From Polyangium sp. 6x1 (GTDB taxonomy: Bacteria; Myxococcota_A; Polyangia; Polyangiales; Polyangiaceae), in NCBI RefSeq assembly GCF_029946515.1, contig NZ_JARZHH010000046.1:1-64000 (forward strand): DNA of 64,000 nucleotides, given 5' to 3'. Shown one piece after another: positions 27,217 through 36,374 of the stretch. The first letter of the stretch is position 1; each line of letters begins with the position of its first letter. A program made the position numbers and the translations under genes. The notes under the pieces are model-generated. The model was not told the origin of the DNA, did not search any database, and was given only the letters and a program-made list of their open reading frames with translations.

Positions 27217-28602
27217 TTATCGCGGAAACGCGGGCGATGCAAGCCCCTGCTGCGAGCTGGCATTCTCGGCCCGCCGTTCGATCCGGCGTCCTTCCAGGAT
27301 CATGGGCACACGGCCCCGCGGCCCCATCGTGATGCCCCGCGACACGTGCTCGACCGGGGCCGTGCTCGTGAGCCGCAGCTGATACTCCCGCAAAAGAACG
27401 GCGAGCGTGATTTTCATCTCCACCATCGCGAGTGTCGCCCCCAGGCAGCGGCGGGATCCGCCACCGAAAGGAATGAACTCGAACGGGGAGAAGTCCCGCT
27501 CCAGAAACCGCGTGGGTCGGAATCGATCGGGCTCGGGATAAAGGTCCTCGCGCGCGTGCACGAGGAGCGGTGTTGCGACGAGAGGCTCCCCCGGCGGAAT
27601 GGTGTAATCGAGGAACGCGAAGGTTTTTCGTGGAACGCGCCCGACGCTGACCACGGGCGGGACGATGCGCAGCGTCTCCAGGCAGACGGCCTCCAGATAA
27701 GGCAAGCCGAGGAGTTTTTCAGGAGGGGCCTCGGGCCCGAGGGCGTCGATCTCGGCGAGCAGCCGCGCGAGCGTGTCGGGCTCGCGGTGGAGCCAATAAA
27801 AAGCCCAGGCCAGCGTGACGGCCGTGGTCTCGTGGCCCGCGAAGAGCAAGGCGCGGAGCTGATCGAGGATTTCCTGATCGCCGAGCGGCTCGCCATCTTC
27901 GCAACGCGCCTTCAGCATGAGCCCGAGCACGTCGGCGCGCTCCTCGCCCGAGGCGCGCAGGGCGCGAACCTCTCCGGTCAGGAGCGCGTCGAGCGCCGCC
28001 GTGGCCCGGAGCATCCGCGCCCAGGGGCCGAATCCGCCGAAGGGGCGCCGGATCGCCGGCATGACCAGAACGAGCGGATGGAGCGCGTGAATGAGATCCA
28101 GCACGGCCGCGCGGACGTCACGGATCCGCGCCTCGCCTTTCACCCCGAACACCACGCGAATGACGACGTCGAGCGCGATGGATTGCGTGGTCTCCAGCAT
28201 CGAGAAGGGCTGGCACGGCATCCACCGCGAGGCCGCCTCGCGCGCGACCTCCGCCACGACGGCCGCATATGCTTTCGCGGCGGCCGGCGCGAACGGGGGC
28301 GCGAGCAGCTTGCGATCGCGGCGGTGGCGCGGCCCGGTCGAGACCACCACCGACGTCCGCCCGAAGATGGGCTCGGTCACCTCGACCGCGAACGGCTCGA
28401 ACGTCTCGGGATCGGCCGTATAAATGGCGCGGATCCCCTCCGGATTGCCGATGAACGTGATCGGACCATTGAAGGTGCGGACGCGGAACGGATCGCCGTG
28501 CTGCGCGGCGAGGCGGCGAATGACGGGGGCCGGGGACCCGAACGTGCAGCGGAGGGTGTCGATCCAGCCGAGGTGCTCGGGTCCAGGCGGTAGCATATGC
28601 AT
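27217..28602 (-). CDS. cytochrome P450
   Basis: A 461-residue haem-thiolate monooxygenase. The I-helix oxygen-activation motif AGHETT, the K-helix ExxR (ETLR) and the haem-binding FGGGSRRCLG with its cysteine ligand are all intact. The proline-rich N-terminus 'LPPGPEHLGW' and overall length resemble cyanobacterial/myxobacterial CYP110-like enzymes, which act on fatty acids or terpenes; the substrate here is unknown. There is no N-terminal membrane anchor, so it is soluble. No redox partner is adjacent. Start ATG 28602 follows GAGGGGAG; a second in-frame ATG lies two codons later. Confidence 0.93.
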   Translation of the reverse strand: MHMLPPGPEHLGWIDTLRCTFGSPAPVIRRLAAQHGDPFRVRTFNGPITFIGNPEGIRAIYTADPETFEPFAVEVTEPIFGRTSVVVSTGPRHRRDRKLLAPPFAPAAAKAYAAVVAEVAREAASRWMPCQPFSMLETTQSIALDVVIRVVFGVKGEARIRDVRAAVLDLIHALHPLVLVMPAIRRPFGGFGPWARMLRATAALDALLTGEVRALRASGEERADVLGLMLKARCEDGEPLGDQEILDQLRALLFAGHETTAVTLAWAFYWLHREPDTLARLLAEIDALGPEAPPEKLLGLPYLEAVCLETLRIVPPVVSVGRVPRKTFAFLDYTIPPGEPLVATPLLVHAREDLYPEPDRFRPTRFLERDFSPFEFIPFGGGSRRCLGATLAMVEMKITLAVLLREYQLRLTSTAPVEHVSRGITMGPRGRVPMILEGRRIERRAENASSQQGLASPAFPR

Positions 28603-28644
28603 GCACTCCCCTCGCCCAAGCCATAACCGGGTCGTAGCGCGGTG

Positions 28645-29478
28645 TCAATCGGAGTACGCTTCGAAACCCGGGAGAGGCTCGTAAGCCTCGTCCGGCTCGT
28701 CCTCCGCTCCGCTCGGCCACGCCTCCTCGACGGGGTCCTCGGCGAGGAGGCCGTCGAAAGGCCCCGGCCGCGGCGCGTCGTCGTCGTCTTCCTCGGCGAG
28801 GATCTCGTCCAGATGCGCGATGATCCCCTCGGCCTCGTATTGCGCCCACGCCTCGGGGTGCTCCTCGACGAGGAGCGCTTCGAGCGCCGTCACCTTCACC
28901 CGCTGGATCGGCTTCCCGTCGGTGCTGCTGCGGGGCCGGAAGCGCAACTCGCGCCGCTCGTAGACCGTGAGCTCCACCGGAAACACCTCCGCGACGTGGT
29001 AATGCACGTATTCGCGGATCTGACCGAATTTGAAGATGCTCACCCGCTCCTGGTCGAAGGACCAGCCGAGGCCCACGAGGTGGCGCTCGAGCGCGTCCTC
29101 GTCATCGGTGAAGACCTGGATGTCGATATCGCTGCCGCGACGGATGTGCCCCGTGCTCACGGATCCGATGAGGCGCGGCTCGAACGGGCCGAGGGCGCGC
29201 ATCACGCGGAGGGCGACGACGCGCATGGCAAAGAGGCGGCGCGTGCGCCGTTCACCCTCGGCGAGCTCGGCCATCGCGAGCAAGGCCTCGCGGATCTCGC
29301 CGTTCGAGGGCAGATCCTGCGGCCGATATCGCAGATTCTTGCCGCCCGCGCGGCCGAGCAGGCGCCTCGCCGCCATTCGTTTCGCGGTGAAGTATTGCTT
29401 GACCCCCTCCTCGTACATGAGGCGCGCGGCTTCCGCGGCGATCCTGCCGCGGAGCCCTCCGGCTCGTTCGCTGCTCAT
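28645..29478 (-). CDS. nucleotidyltransferase-fold protein (Pol beta superfamily)
   Basis: 277 residues. 'GSVSTGHIRRGSDIDIQVF' is the Pol-beta-type core GSx(10)DxD, and a downstream 'PVELTVY' offers a third acidic residue as Glu instead of the usual Asp. About 90 helical residues precede the core and an acidic, low-complexity tail follows ('EEDDDDAPR'). It may transfer a nucleotide to RNA, protein or a small molecule; the target is not evident. Its start overlaps the stop of the HTH gene upstream as ATGA, so the two are coupled, and the HD-domain gene lies just before that. Confidence 0.75.
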   Translation of the reverse strand: MSSERAGGLRGRIAAEAARLMYEEGVKQYFTAKRMAARRLLGRAGGKNLRYRPQDLPSNGEIREALLAMAELAEGERRTRRLFAMRVVALRVMRALGPFEPRLIGSVSTGHIRRGSDIDIQVFTDDEDALERHLVGLGWSFDQERVSIFKFGQIREYVHYHVAEVFPVELTVYERRELRFRPRSSTDGKPIQRVKVTALEALLVEEHPEAWAQYEAEGIIAHLDEILAEEDDDDAPRPGPFDGLLAEDPVEEAWPSGAEDEPDEAYEPLPGFEAYSD

Positions 29479-29843
29479 GAGGAAAACGAGGGCGCCACGA
29501 GCGGCGCGAGGGCGTCCCGGAGCTTGCGGAGCGCGCCGCCGACGGTGCGACCGTCGCGCCCGGCTCCATAGATGCGTTTTTGCACCACCTGCTGCGTGAC
29601 GCCGAGGCGGCGCGCGATCTCGCCCTGGGAGAGGCCTTCGAAAAAATAAGCCTCGACGACCTCGCGCTGTTTGTCCGTCAAGACCGTCGCGACGGCGTCG
29701 CGCACGGCGTCCTGCAGGCGAAGGCGCGCCTCGGAGGCCTCGTCGTCGTGATAGAGGTGGCGCGACGCGTCGATGTGGTCGAGGTCCGCGACGAGGCGGG
29801 CGCGGCGCCTCTTGCCGTCAGAAGAGCTCCTTTCGTGGGTCAT
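29475..29843 (-). CDS. sigma-70 region-4-like HTH protein
   Basis: 122 residues, with a basic N-terminus and then 'LTDKQREVVEAYFFEGLSQG' leading into 'EIARRLGVTQQVVQKRIYG', the helix-turn-helix of sigma-70 region 4 proteins. Region 2 is absent, so this is not a complete sigma factor but a small DNA-binding regulator. It overlaps the nucleotidyltransferase gene by 4 bases and the HD-domain gene by 26 bases, placing it in the middle of a three-gene coupled set. It may autoregulate the cluster. Confidence 0.75.
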   Translation of the reverse strand: MTHERSSSDGKRRRARLVADLDHIDASRHLYHDDEASEARLRLQDAVRDAVATVLTDKQREVVEAYFFEGLSQGEIARRLGVTQQVVQKRIYGAGRDGRTVGGALRKLRDALAPLVAPSFSS

Positions 29844-30312
29844 GGATGGGGGCGGGCTCGCCGCCGGGGTCGAGGAGGGAGAGGTCTGCGCCCTCGAAAA
29901 GAATCGAGAGCGCGTCTTCGGGAGACATCACGGTGGCGTGAGGAGAGCGACCGAGGACGTCCCAGCGGCGCAGGCGCTGGAGGTCGGCGAGCGCGGCGGT
30001 CCCGCGCAGGCGGCGCTTGGTGGGCCCAGGGTCGTGCAAAAGGTCGAGGTGGTGGCGCACGAGCCAGACGATGCGGGGCGAGACGAGGCCGTCGAGCAGA
30101 TCGGCGCCCAGCGCGTCGTGGTCCTGCGAGGATATCGCCTTTCCCACGTCATGCAAGAGCGCCGCGGCCCAGAGCGCGCGGTCGGCGCACGCGGCGCGCG
30201 CGAGATCGAAGACCTGGAGGGAATGGTAGAGCGCGCAGCCCTCGGGGTGATACGCGGGGTTCTGGCGTATTCCGTCGAGGGCGAGCAGCAAAGGGAGGAG
30301 CTCGTCGTACAT
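29818..30312 (-). CDS. HD-domain phosphohydrolase
   Basis: 164 residues from ATG 30312 (an upstream GTG at 30351 is also possible). The HD-domain metal ligands are visible: His in 'YHSLQVFDLA', HD in 'ALLHDVGKA', two His in 'VRHHLDLLHD' and a later Asp in 'ALADLQRLRRWD'. The spacing resembles the HD domain of tRNA-nucleotidyltransferases, which pairs with a Pol-beta-fold domain. Here a separate Pol-beta-fold gene is two genes downstream. It overlaps the HTH gene by 26 bases. The substrate, probably a phosphate ester of a nucleotide, is unknown. Confidence 0.78.
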   Translation of the reverse strand: MYDELLPLLLALDGIRQNPAYHPEGCALYHSLQVFDLARAACADRALWAAALLHDVGKAISSQDHDALGADLLDGLVSPRIVWLVRHHLDLLHDPGPTKRRLRGTAALADLQRLRRWDVLGRSPHATVMSPEDALSILFEGADLSLLDPGGEPAPIHDPRKELF

Positions 30313-30360
30313 CACCGGGGCGCGGCGCAGGTGATCACGCCGCTCACCCACGGGGCACGT

Positions 30361-31116
30361 TCACACCCACCGGCGGTGTTTTTCGTAGAGCTCGTCGCGC
30401 CACGCGACGAGGCGCGCATACCGCGCCGCGAGCTCCGGATTCGTCCAGCCCGCGCGACCGCCGGGGCCCGTCGGCATGAATCGCTTGTCGACTGGGCTCA
30501 CGCCCTGGAGCGCGAGGGCCATCGCGATGTCGGCATACGAGAACGCGGCGCCGAGCAGATACTTCTGCCCCTCGGGCAGCGCCTTGTCGAGCGCCTCGAG
30601 CCCCTCCTCGGCCACAGCGCGGTGGGTCTCTGCGCCCTCGCGCATTCGATACTTCGTGACGAAGAACTGGATGGCGCGACGACCGATCGGCAGGAGCAGC
30701 GGCACGATCGCCTTCGGGGTCGTGCGCGGCAGGGCCGCCTTGGCGAACGTCGGATCGTCGACGAGCCTCAACATCAACATGGCCCGGAGCGCCGCGAGCG
30801 TCGCCTCGCTGCGACGGTTCCAGGCCTCGATCTCGGCTTCCCGGCCCGCGGGGAAGAGCTTCGGCCCCGCGCCGACGTCGTCCGCGTGGCGGGCGATGTC
30901 GAACGAGTCGGTGAAGAGGACGCCGTGATCGGCGAGGATGGGGACGGTGACGCGCCCCGTGGGTTTGCGGAGGAGGATGCGCAGCCGAAGCTCGCCCGCG
31001 ATCGGGTAGTGCTCGACTTCCTCGTACGCGATGCGGTGATGGTCGAGCGCCCAGCGGGCCTTCTCGGACCAGGGGGAGAACGGGATGCCGTAGAGCCGGG
31101 GTTTTTGGGCTTGCAT
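30361..31116 (-). CDS. glutathione S-transferase-like protein
   Basis: 251 residues. The N-terminal thioredoxin-fold half contains 'LYGIPFSPWSEKARWALDHH' and 'VTVPILADHGVLFTDSFDIARHAD', the G-site pattern with cis-Pro and the Ser/Asp pair. The all-helical C-terminal half contains 'AAFSYADIAMALALQGVSP', the GST N-capping-box region. It should conjugate or reduce electrophiles with glutathione or act as a stress protein. It lies 48 bases upstream of the HD gene on the same strand and may head that cluster. Confidence 0.85.
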   Translation of the reverse strand: MQAQKPRLYGIPFSPWSEKARWALDHHRIAYEEVEHYPIAGELRLRILLRKPTGRVTVPILADHGVLFTDSFDIARHADDVGAGPKLFPAGREAEIEAWNRRSEATLAALRAMLMLRLVDDPTFAKAALPRTTPKAIVPLLLPIGRRAIQFFVTKYRMREGAETHRAVAEEGLEALDKALPEGQKYLLGAAFSYADIAMALALQGVSPVDKRFMPTGPGGRAGWTNPELAARYARLVAWRDELYEKHRRWV

Positions 31117-31216
31117 TGCGACCCAAGCATCCTACGGGCCGGGCCGCTCGTCGAGCGAAGGAATTGCGGGGATCGTGCGGATTGACAGTCCCCCCCTCTT
31201 CTTGTTTCTTGCCCCC

Positions 31217-31726
31217 ATGCACACGAGTCCCACGACGGAAGGCCCCATCGTCCTCACGGGCCTCACCTCCCGCGGCGGCCTGTCGAACTGGGTCTTTTTC
31301 TTTTTCCGTGCGGAGATCGTGCAGTGCGACCTCGGCATGCTCCCCGCCGTGAAGGCCGGCGCCGAGGCGGGGATCCGCGCCAATCTCGACGTCGTCGGCG
31401 AGATCGGCGAGCAGGTGGTCGGGCCTCGTCGGCCGAAAGGCGGAACGGCCGAAGCGTGGTATGACGAGCTCGTGGCGAAGGCAAAACGCGTCGAGCGGGT
31501 CCCTTGCGACCGCGTCCGCGGCATACGCCTGCACCTCACGGCGATGGCGCACGAGCTCTTGCTCGTGACCGACGAGGGCCAAACCTCCAAATTCAGCCTC
31601 ATGAACCGCAAGGAAGCCGCGCACGTCGCGGCTCCGCTCCACGCCCTGTTCGGGGAACGATTCACCGTGACGAAGTCGACCGTCTTTGCTTTTTTCGAGC
31701 GTCATGCGCCTCTCTTGATGAAATGA
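31217..31726 (+). CDS. hypothetical soluble protein, 169 aa
   Basis: No family is recognised. The product begins 'MHTSPTTEGPIVLTGLTSRGG' and contains 'FFFFRAEIVQCDLGMLPAVKAG' and a C-terminal 'FSLMNRKEAAHVAAPL'. The mixed alpha/beta look and lack of signal peptide suggest a cytoplasmic protein, perhaps of the PH-like type. ATG 31217 is preferred over the earlier start at 31175. It is divergent from the GST gene, with which it shares a 100-bp upstream region. Confidence 0.6.
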   Translation: MHTSPTTEGPIVLTGLTSRGGLSNWVFFFFRAEIVQCDLGMLPAVKAGAEAGIRANLDVVGEIGEQVVGPRRPKGGTAEAWYDELVAKAKRVERVPCDRVRGIRLHLTAMAHELLLVTDEGQTSKFSLMNRKEAAHVAAPLHALFGERFTVTKSTVFAFFERHAPLLMK

Positions 31727-31884
31727 TCGTCCCCGCGGACACTCCTGGGTCCGTTCGTGAGTCTGCTCTGTCGCGGCTCCGCGCCGTGGAGTTTGGCCGG
31801 GATGATGCTCGGCGCATTTCCCCTATTGACGGCCGGGACGTCTCATGGTTTGACCACGAACCATCGTCTCCAAGGGAGGTAGGG

Positions 31885-32352
31885 ATGAAGGTCGAACCGC
31901 AGAAAGAGCATCGCTGGCTGCAAAAGCTCGTGGGCGAGTGGACGTACGAGAACAACGCGGAGATGGAGCCCGGCAAGTTCCACAAGTTCACCGGGACCGA
32001 GATCGTGCGCCCGATGGGCGACATCTGGGTGCTCTGCGAGGCGCGCGGCGAAATGGGCCACATGATGTGGACGTTCGGCTACGACCCCGCGAAGAAGGCG
32101 TTCGTCGGGACGTTCGTCGGCTCGATGATGGAATACCTGTGGGTCTATCACGACGGCTCGCTGGACGCGGACGAGAAGGTGCTGACGCTCCACGCCGAGG
32201 GCCCGGACTTCTCCACGCCGGGCAAGATGACGCCGTACAAGGACATCATCGAGATCACGAGCGCCGACGAGCGCGTCCTGCGGTCGGAGATGCAGGGCCA
32301 GGACGGGACGTGGACCGAGTTCATGCGGCAGACCTATCGACGGACGAAGTGA
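31885..32352 (+). CDS. DUF1579 family protein
   Basis: 155 residues with the DUF1579 pattern: 'HRWLQKLVGEWTYE' at the start, 'MMWTFGYDPAKKAFVGTFV' and 'EYLWVYHDGSLD' in the middle, and 'DIIEITSADERVLRS' near the end. These are lipocalin-like beta-barrel proteins without known enzymatic role. A strong GGGAGG lies just before ATG 31885. Its stop is followed two bases later by a perfect hairpin terminator, so it is transcribed alone or with the preceding gene. Confidence 0.85.
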   Translation: MKVEPQKEHRWLQKLVGEWTYENNAEMEPGKFHKFTGTEIVRPMGDIWVLCEARGEMGHMMWTFGYDPAKKAFVGTFVGSMMEYLWVYHDGSLDADEKVLTLHAEGPDFSTPGKMTPYKDIIEITSADERVLRSEMQGQDGTWTEFMRQTYRRTK

Positions 32353-32353
32353 G

Positions 32354-32392
32354 AGAAGGCGCGGTCGTCCCTTACGGGCGACCGCGCCTTCT
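32354..32392 (+). terminator. strong 14-bp hairpin after the DUF1579 gene
   Basis: AGAAGGCGCGGTCG (32354-32367) and CGACCGCGCCTTCT (32379-32392) pair perfectly around an 11-base loop, beginning one base after the stop codon and followed by GGTATCGT. This is the clearest terminator in the window. Confidence 0.85.
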
Positions 32393-32413
32393 GGTATCGT
32401 CCGCCGCGCCGTG

Positions 32414-33772
32414 ATGTTTCGTTTTTCGTTTGCCGCGCTCATCGGCTTGCCCCTCGTCGCGTGCACGCCCCGAGGCACGAACCATGAAGACCAGGCCGCC
32501 CCGCAGGGCTCTGCGGCGGCCCCGACGGCCAGCGCCGCCGCGCCTTCGCCGAGCACCGCCGCCGTCGTCGGCTCGGCGACCCCAGAGCCCACGACGGCCC
32601 CGTATTTGCCGCCGCCCGAGTCATCCGCCGCCGCGGCGCCTCCCGAGACGCCGCGCAAGGCGATCGGCACGTTCGACGACTGGGTGAAGGCGTATGAGGG
32701 GCTCGGCGCGCCCGAGGCCCACAAGAAGCCGCCGCGGCTCGGGCTCGCCAAGGACCTCGGGCTCTCGTCCGGGCGCATCGCGTTCACGCGCTCGGGGGAT
32801 ATTTTCACGTATGATTTCGCGAAGGGGGCGGAGTCGCAGCTCACGCAGAAGGCGCAGCGCAACATCGCGCCCGTGTTCCTCGGCGACGGGAAGCGCATCG
32901 CATTCCTCAGCAACCGCGACGGAATGGTCTGGCGCGTGTTCCTGATGAACGCGGATGGGACGGAGCAGCGGCCGATCACCCGCAAATTCACGGGCGTGTT
33001 CGGCATCGTGCCGCCGTTCGTGATCACGCCCGACGGCAGCCGCGTCGCGTACATCGCGAAGAGCGGGTCGTCCGACGAGTCGTCGCAGGAGCTGCACCTC
33101 GTCGACGTGGCGAGCGGCGAGGATCATCGCGTGGGCGAGCCGGACTATTTCGATCATCCGGCGTTCTCGCCCAAAGGCGACACGCTCTATCTCGTCGCGG
33201 GCTGGTTCGAAGCGGAGCACCTCGCCTCCGTGGACGTCGCCACGCGGCGGATCCGGCATTGGCCCGACGCGGGCAATCACATGTTCAGCGGCGCCCGGTC
33301 GCTCGGCGATCGATTGCTGTTCTCGGCGAGCCCGGCGGGTGCGTTCTGCTGCCAGCGCTCCTCGCTCTACACGATGACGCCCGACGGCAGCGGCATTCGC
33401 GGGTTCGGCTCGTTCTGGGTCGCAGGCGTCCTGCAGCCGGAGGTCTCTCCGAAAGGAACGAAGGTCGCCGCCGCGTGGTCCGTGCGCGAAGGCGGGTTCG
33501 GCGCCGATTATCGGAACGAGATCTCCTTGCTCGACGCGAACGGCAACGGCGAGCGCCCGCTCACCGACGCCTTCCCGCGGCCGTTCTACAGCGCGTTCGA
33601 GCCCGCGTGGGCGCCCGACGATCACCACCTCGCCTTCACGCTGTCGTTGTGCCCCTATGTCGGCTGCGAGCCGACGATGCGAAGCGTCGTCGTGGTCGAC
33701 ACCCGAGATACGAAGGCCGTCCCTGCATTCATCGCGTACGGCGGCGGCGCCTCGTGGAGCCCCGTTCCCTGA
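32414..33772 (+). CDS. WD40/TolB-like beta-propeller lipoprotein
   Basis: 452 residues. Signal peptide 'MFRFSFAALIGLPLVAC' ends in lipobox LVAC, then a Pro/Ala/Ser-rich linker to about residue 85. The rest is a beta-propeller of PD40/TolB-type blades: 'GKRIAFLSNRDGMVWRVFLM', 'DGSRVAYIAKSG', 'DTLYLVAGW' and 'APDDHHLAFTL'. Such proteins bind other proteins in the periplasm. A GTG one codon earlier is an alternative start. The next gene begins 10 bases after the stop and is likely cotranscribed. Confidence 0.8.
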   Translation: MFRFSFAALIGLPLVACTPRGTNHEDQAAPQGSAAAPTASAAAPSPSTAAVVGSATPEPTTAPYLPPPESSAAAAPPETPRKAIGTFDDWVKAYEGLGAPEAHKKPPRLGLAKDLGLSSGRIAFTRSGDIFTYDFAKGAESQLTQKAQRNIAPVFLGDGKRIAFLSNRDGMVWRVFLMNADGTEQRPITRKFTGVFGIVPPFVITPDGSRVAYIAKSGSSDESSQELHLVDVASGEDHRVGEPDYFDHPAFSPKGDTLYLVAGWFEAEHLASVDVATRRIRHWPDAGNHMFSGARSLGDRLLFSASPAGAFCCQRSSLYTMTPDGSGIRGFGSFWVAGVLQPEVSPKGTKVAAAWSVREGGFGADYRNEISLLDANGNGERPLTDAFPRPFYSAFEPAWAPDDHHLAFTLSLCPYVGCEPTMRSVVVVDTRDTKAVPAFIAYGGGASWSPVP

Positions 33773-33782
33773 CGAGCGGCGC

Positions 33783-34637
33783 ATGGCCGGCGAGACCCTC
33801 ACGTTTCCGCGTATCTACATCCTGCGCGCCTCGCAGGCGCCGCGCGCGCTCATTTTCGTCACGCACCGCCAGAAGTGCTGGTCGCTCCACCTCTGGGACC
33901 TCGAGGCCCAGCGCGTCGAGCCCGGAGGCATGTTCTTCGGGACGCTCTACCCCCGGCGCTGCGATCTCTCGCCGGACGGGCGGTATCTGCTTTATTTCGC
34001 GATGAAGGCGCCGGGGGATCCAGACTGGCCCCATCAATTCAGCGGCCTCTCGCGCGCCCCGTGGCTCGCCTGCGTGCTCGCCTGGCGTGAGGCGGGGACC
34101 TGGACGCGTGGCATGTTCTTCTCCTCCCGCGCCTCCGGCCGCCCGGAGATCCACGCCCGCGGGTACCTGCATCGCGGCGCCGATGTCGCGGATCTGTGCC
34201 CGTGGAACATCGAGAGCACCCCGTCCATCCAGCTCGCGGCGGAGCGGCGGATCGGGTTTGTCGAAGCTGATGATTCTCCGCCGCGGGATCCGGGCGACAT
34301 CTGGGACGAGCGTCGGCGCGCGGTGCTCGAAAAACCCCGTCCGGGCGGGGGGCGCGAGGCGCTGCGGGTCATGCAGAGCGCCTTTGATCAGGGCGAAGGA
34401 CGGGTCGAGCGATATCGAAATTATTATCGTCTCGTCGGGAACGACGGGCGGGAGATCCCGCTCCCGGACCACGTATGGCTCGATTGGCTCGATCGAGACC
34501 ACGTCTACGGCGCAACCCTGGACGGGCGGCTCGTGGTGTGCGCGCTGCGCGGAGGTGAGCTCGTCGAGACGTGGTCCCACATGTTCGAGCGCATGCCGAG
34601 GCGAAAGCCCGCGCCGGAATGGGCGCGGCGCTTCTGA
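33783..34637 (+). CDS. hypothetical protein, possible propeller-like partner
   Basis: 284 residues starting 'MAGETLTFPRIYILRASQAP'. A segment 'RRCDLSPDGRYLLYFAMK' resembles a WD40/TolB blade, and the neighbouring gene 10 bases upstream encodes a propeller lipoprotein, so the two may act together. No signal peptide is present and no enzyme motif is seen. It converges with the gene at 34641 with only 3 bases between stops. Confidence 0.65.
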   Translation: MAGETLTFPRIYILRASQAPRALIFVTHRQKCWSLHLWDLEAQRVEPGGMFFGTLYPRRCDLSPDGRYLLYFAMKAPGDPDWPHQFSGLSRAPWLACVLAWREAGTWTRGMFFSSRASGRPEIHARGYLHRGADVADLCPWNIESTPSIQLAAERRIGFVEADDSPPRDPGDIWDERRRAVLEKPRPGGGREALRVMQSAFDQGEGRVERYRNYYRLVGNDGREIPLPDHVWLDWLDRDHVYGATLDGRLVVCALRGGELVETWSHMFERMPRRKPAPEWARRF

Positions 34638-34640
34638 CCG

Positions 34641-36257
34641 TCAATCCCAGCGGTCGAGCTTGTACACGACCCGCATGCCGCCCTTCGAGGTCACGCGGAA
34701 GCTCAGGTTCCAGGTCGATCCTTTCACCAGGCTGATCCCACAGGCCTCGGCCGTCTCCTTGCCCTCGACGACCGCGCTCTGCGCGTACGCCTCCATCGTG
34801 GCGCGAATCTCGTGGTATTCGCTCCGTAGATAACTCGGGAAAAACCCGGCGCCTTGCTTGTAATCCCGATCCCTCGCGTCCTTCAGGAAGAAGACCACGC
34901 CCGCGCCGTGGTGCGTGAGGACCTTCGTCGGGTTCCACATCCACGGCTGCAGCGCGATGGCCGTGACCGGATGGTACACGTTCGGCTTCAGGTTCCAGCG
35001 CGAAGGCGGCGAGCCGTTGTGGTACACGTACGAGCTGACGCGATTCCGCCGGTCCTCGAAATCCCATTGCAAAAGCGGAGGCGCGTCCGCGTGCTTGGCC
35101 GTGACCATCGCGATGTACGATTGGTTCGTCTCCGGGACGAAAAACTCGATGCTCTCCGCCTCCGGAAGCACGGTCCGCGCGAATTTCTCCCAGGTCATCG
35201 TGACAGGCGGGACGTCGACGTCGACGGCGACCTTCGCCGCGGGCTTGAGGTGGTCGAAGACGCCCGGCTTTTGCCCCTTTGGCTTTTCGTCCTTCGGGAT
35301 CCACAAGCTCTCGATGTCGCCGAGCCGGGCGAAGCGCCGCTCCATCGCGCCGGCGCTCTTCAGCGATTCGACGATCTTTTCGGCGCGCGCGAGGTTGCCA
35401 GCCGAGGGCGCCGCCGTCGGGCGCTGGTACTGGAGCGGGTGCATCTTCGCGGCGAACCGGCTCTTGACCTCCTGGAACGGCATGCCCGCCGCGAGGTCTT
35501 CGAGCAAGGTGCCGATCATGCTGCTGCGCACGTGGCAAAAGCCGGCCGGGGCGCGGGCGACCGCGAGCCAGGTGAGGTTGTCCCGCGTCCGCGGGTTCTT
35601 CGCGGCGCGGCGGGCCTCGTGCAGATCGAGCAGCCATTTCGCGACGCCGAGCACGGCCTCCGAGCGATACAGCGACTCGGTGGAGACGAGCTTGTGCGCC
35701 TGCTGGACGACGTCGATGGAGAACGCTTCGAGCCCCCGGAGCAGCGTCTCATGATCGTGGCGCTTCTCCGCCATGAGCTGCGGGTTCGTCTTGAGGACGG
35801 AGGGCGCGTGGAGGAGGTCTTTCGAAGGCGTGACGGCGATGTGCTCCCAATCGCCCGTCCGCGGCGCGCCCCAGACCTTCTCGTCCGAGAGGAAGACGCC
35901 GTCGATCGGCGCCTCGGCCACGGCCTTCGCGAGCGCCCGGATCGCGCTCGTGTACGGCTCGGGCGCCGTCTCCGGATCCCAGAGCGCAGGCCGCGCCTTG
36001 CCGTCGGAATCGACGACCACGAGGCCGCCATATCGATTCACGAAGCGCCTGCAAGTCGAGCAGGTGTTGACGGGCCGCAGCTCGTTCGGCACCGCGTCGA
36101 GGAAGACCTGGTAAAGCGCCGGGACATGCGTGGTGAACAGGCTCGGCTTGCCCTTCGTGAGCTTTCCGAACCGCGCGCGGATCGACGCGAGCAGCTCGTC
36201 GTAGTGGTCGTCGAGCGGAAGGGCCTGGGCCGTCGGAGGCGAAGGAAGATCGGTCAT
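34641..36257 (-). CDS. hypothetical protein with CxxC motif, 538 aa
   Basis: Begins 'MTDLPSPPTAQALPLDDHYD' and contains 'VNTCSTCRRFVNRYGGLV' (about residues 67-84), a possible metal-binding CxxC close to the N-terminus, followed by 'IDGVFLSDEKVWG' and, late in the protein, 'GAGVVFFLKDARD'. I do not recognise a named family; the style resembles hypothetical proteins shared by bacteria and phages, which is only an impression. ATG 36257 is preferred over an in-frame start at 36299. It stands alone, convergent with its right-hand-strand neighbour upstream. Confidence 0.7.
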   Translation of the reverse strand: MTDLPSPPTAQALPLDDHYDELLASIRARFGKLTKGKPSLFTTHVPALYQVFLDAVPNELRPVNTCSTCRRFVNRYGGLVVVDSDGKARPALWDPETAPEPYTSAIRALAKAVAEAPIDGVFLSDEKVWGAPRTGDWEHIAVTPSKDLLHAPSVLKTNPQLMAEKRHDHETLLRGLEAFSIDVVQQAHKLVSTESLYRSEAVLGVAKWLLDLHEARRAAKNPRTRDNLTWLAVARAPAGFCHVRSSMIGTLLEDLAAGMPFQEVKSRFAAKMHPLQYQRPTAAPSAGNLARAEKIVESLKSAGAMERRFARLGDIESLWIPKDEKPKGQKPGVFDHLKPAAKVAVDVDVPPVTMTWEKFARTVLPEAESIEFFVPETNQSYIAMVTAKHADAPPLLQWDFEDRRNRVSSYVYHNGSPPSRWNLKPNVYHPVTAIALQPWMWNPTKVLTHHGAGVVFFLKDARDRDYKQGAGFFPSYLRSEYHEIRATMEAYAQSAVVEGKETAEACGISLVKGSTWNLSFRVTSKGGMRVVYKLDRWD

Positions 36258-36374
36258 GGGAGCGCTCTCGATGACACCGCGGCGCTCCGCCGATTGCAAG
36301 GGGACAAAGCGGGGCGCGCTCGAAAGCGGCCGTCCGGTTGACGCTCCCTCGAAGGCCGCCTACCGTCGTGATCC

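Noticed and set aside
26503-28593. A 696-codon plus-strand frame spanning the P450 gene.
   Set aside because: The minus strand carries all P450 motifs and the cysS start; the plus frame has no recognisable domain.
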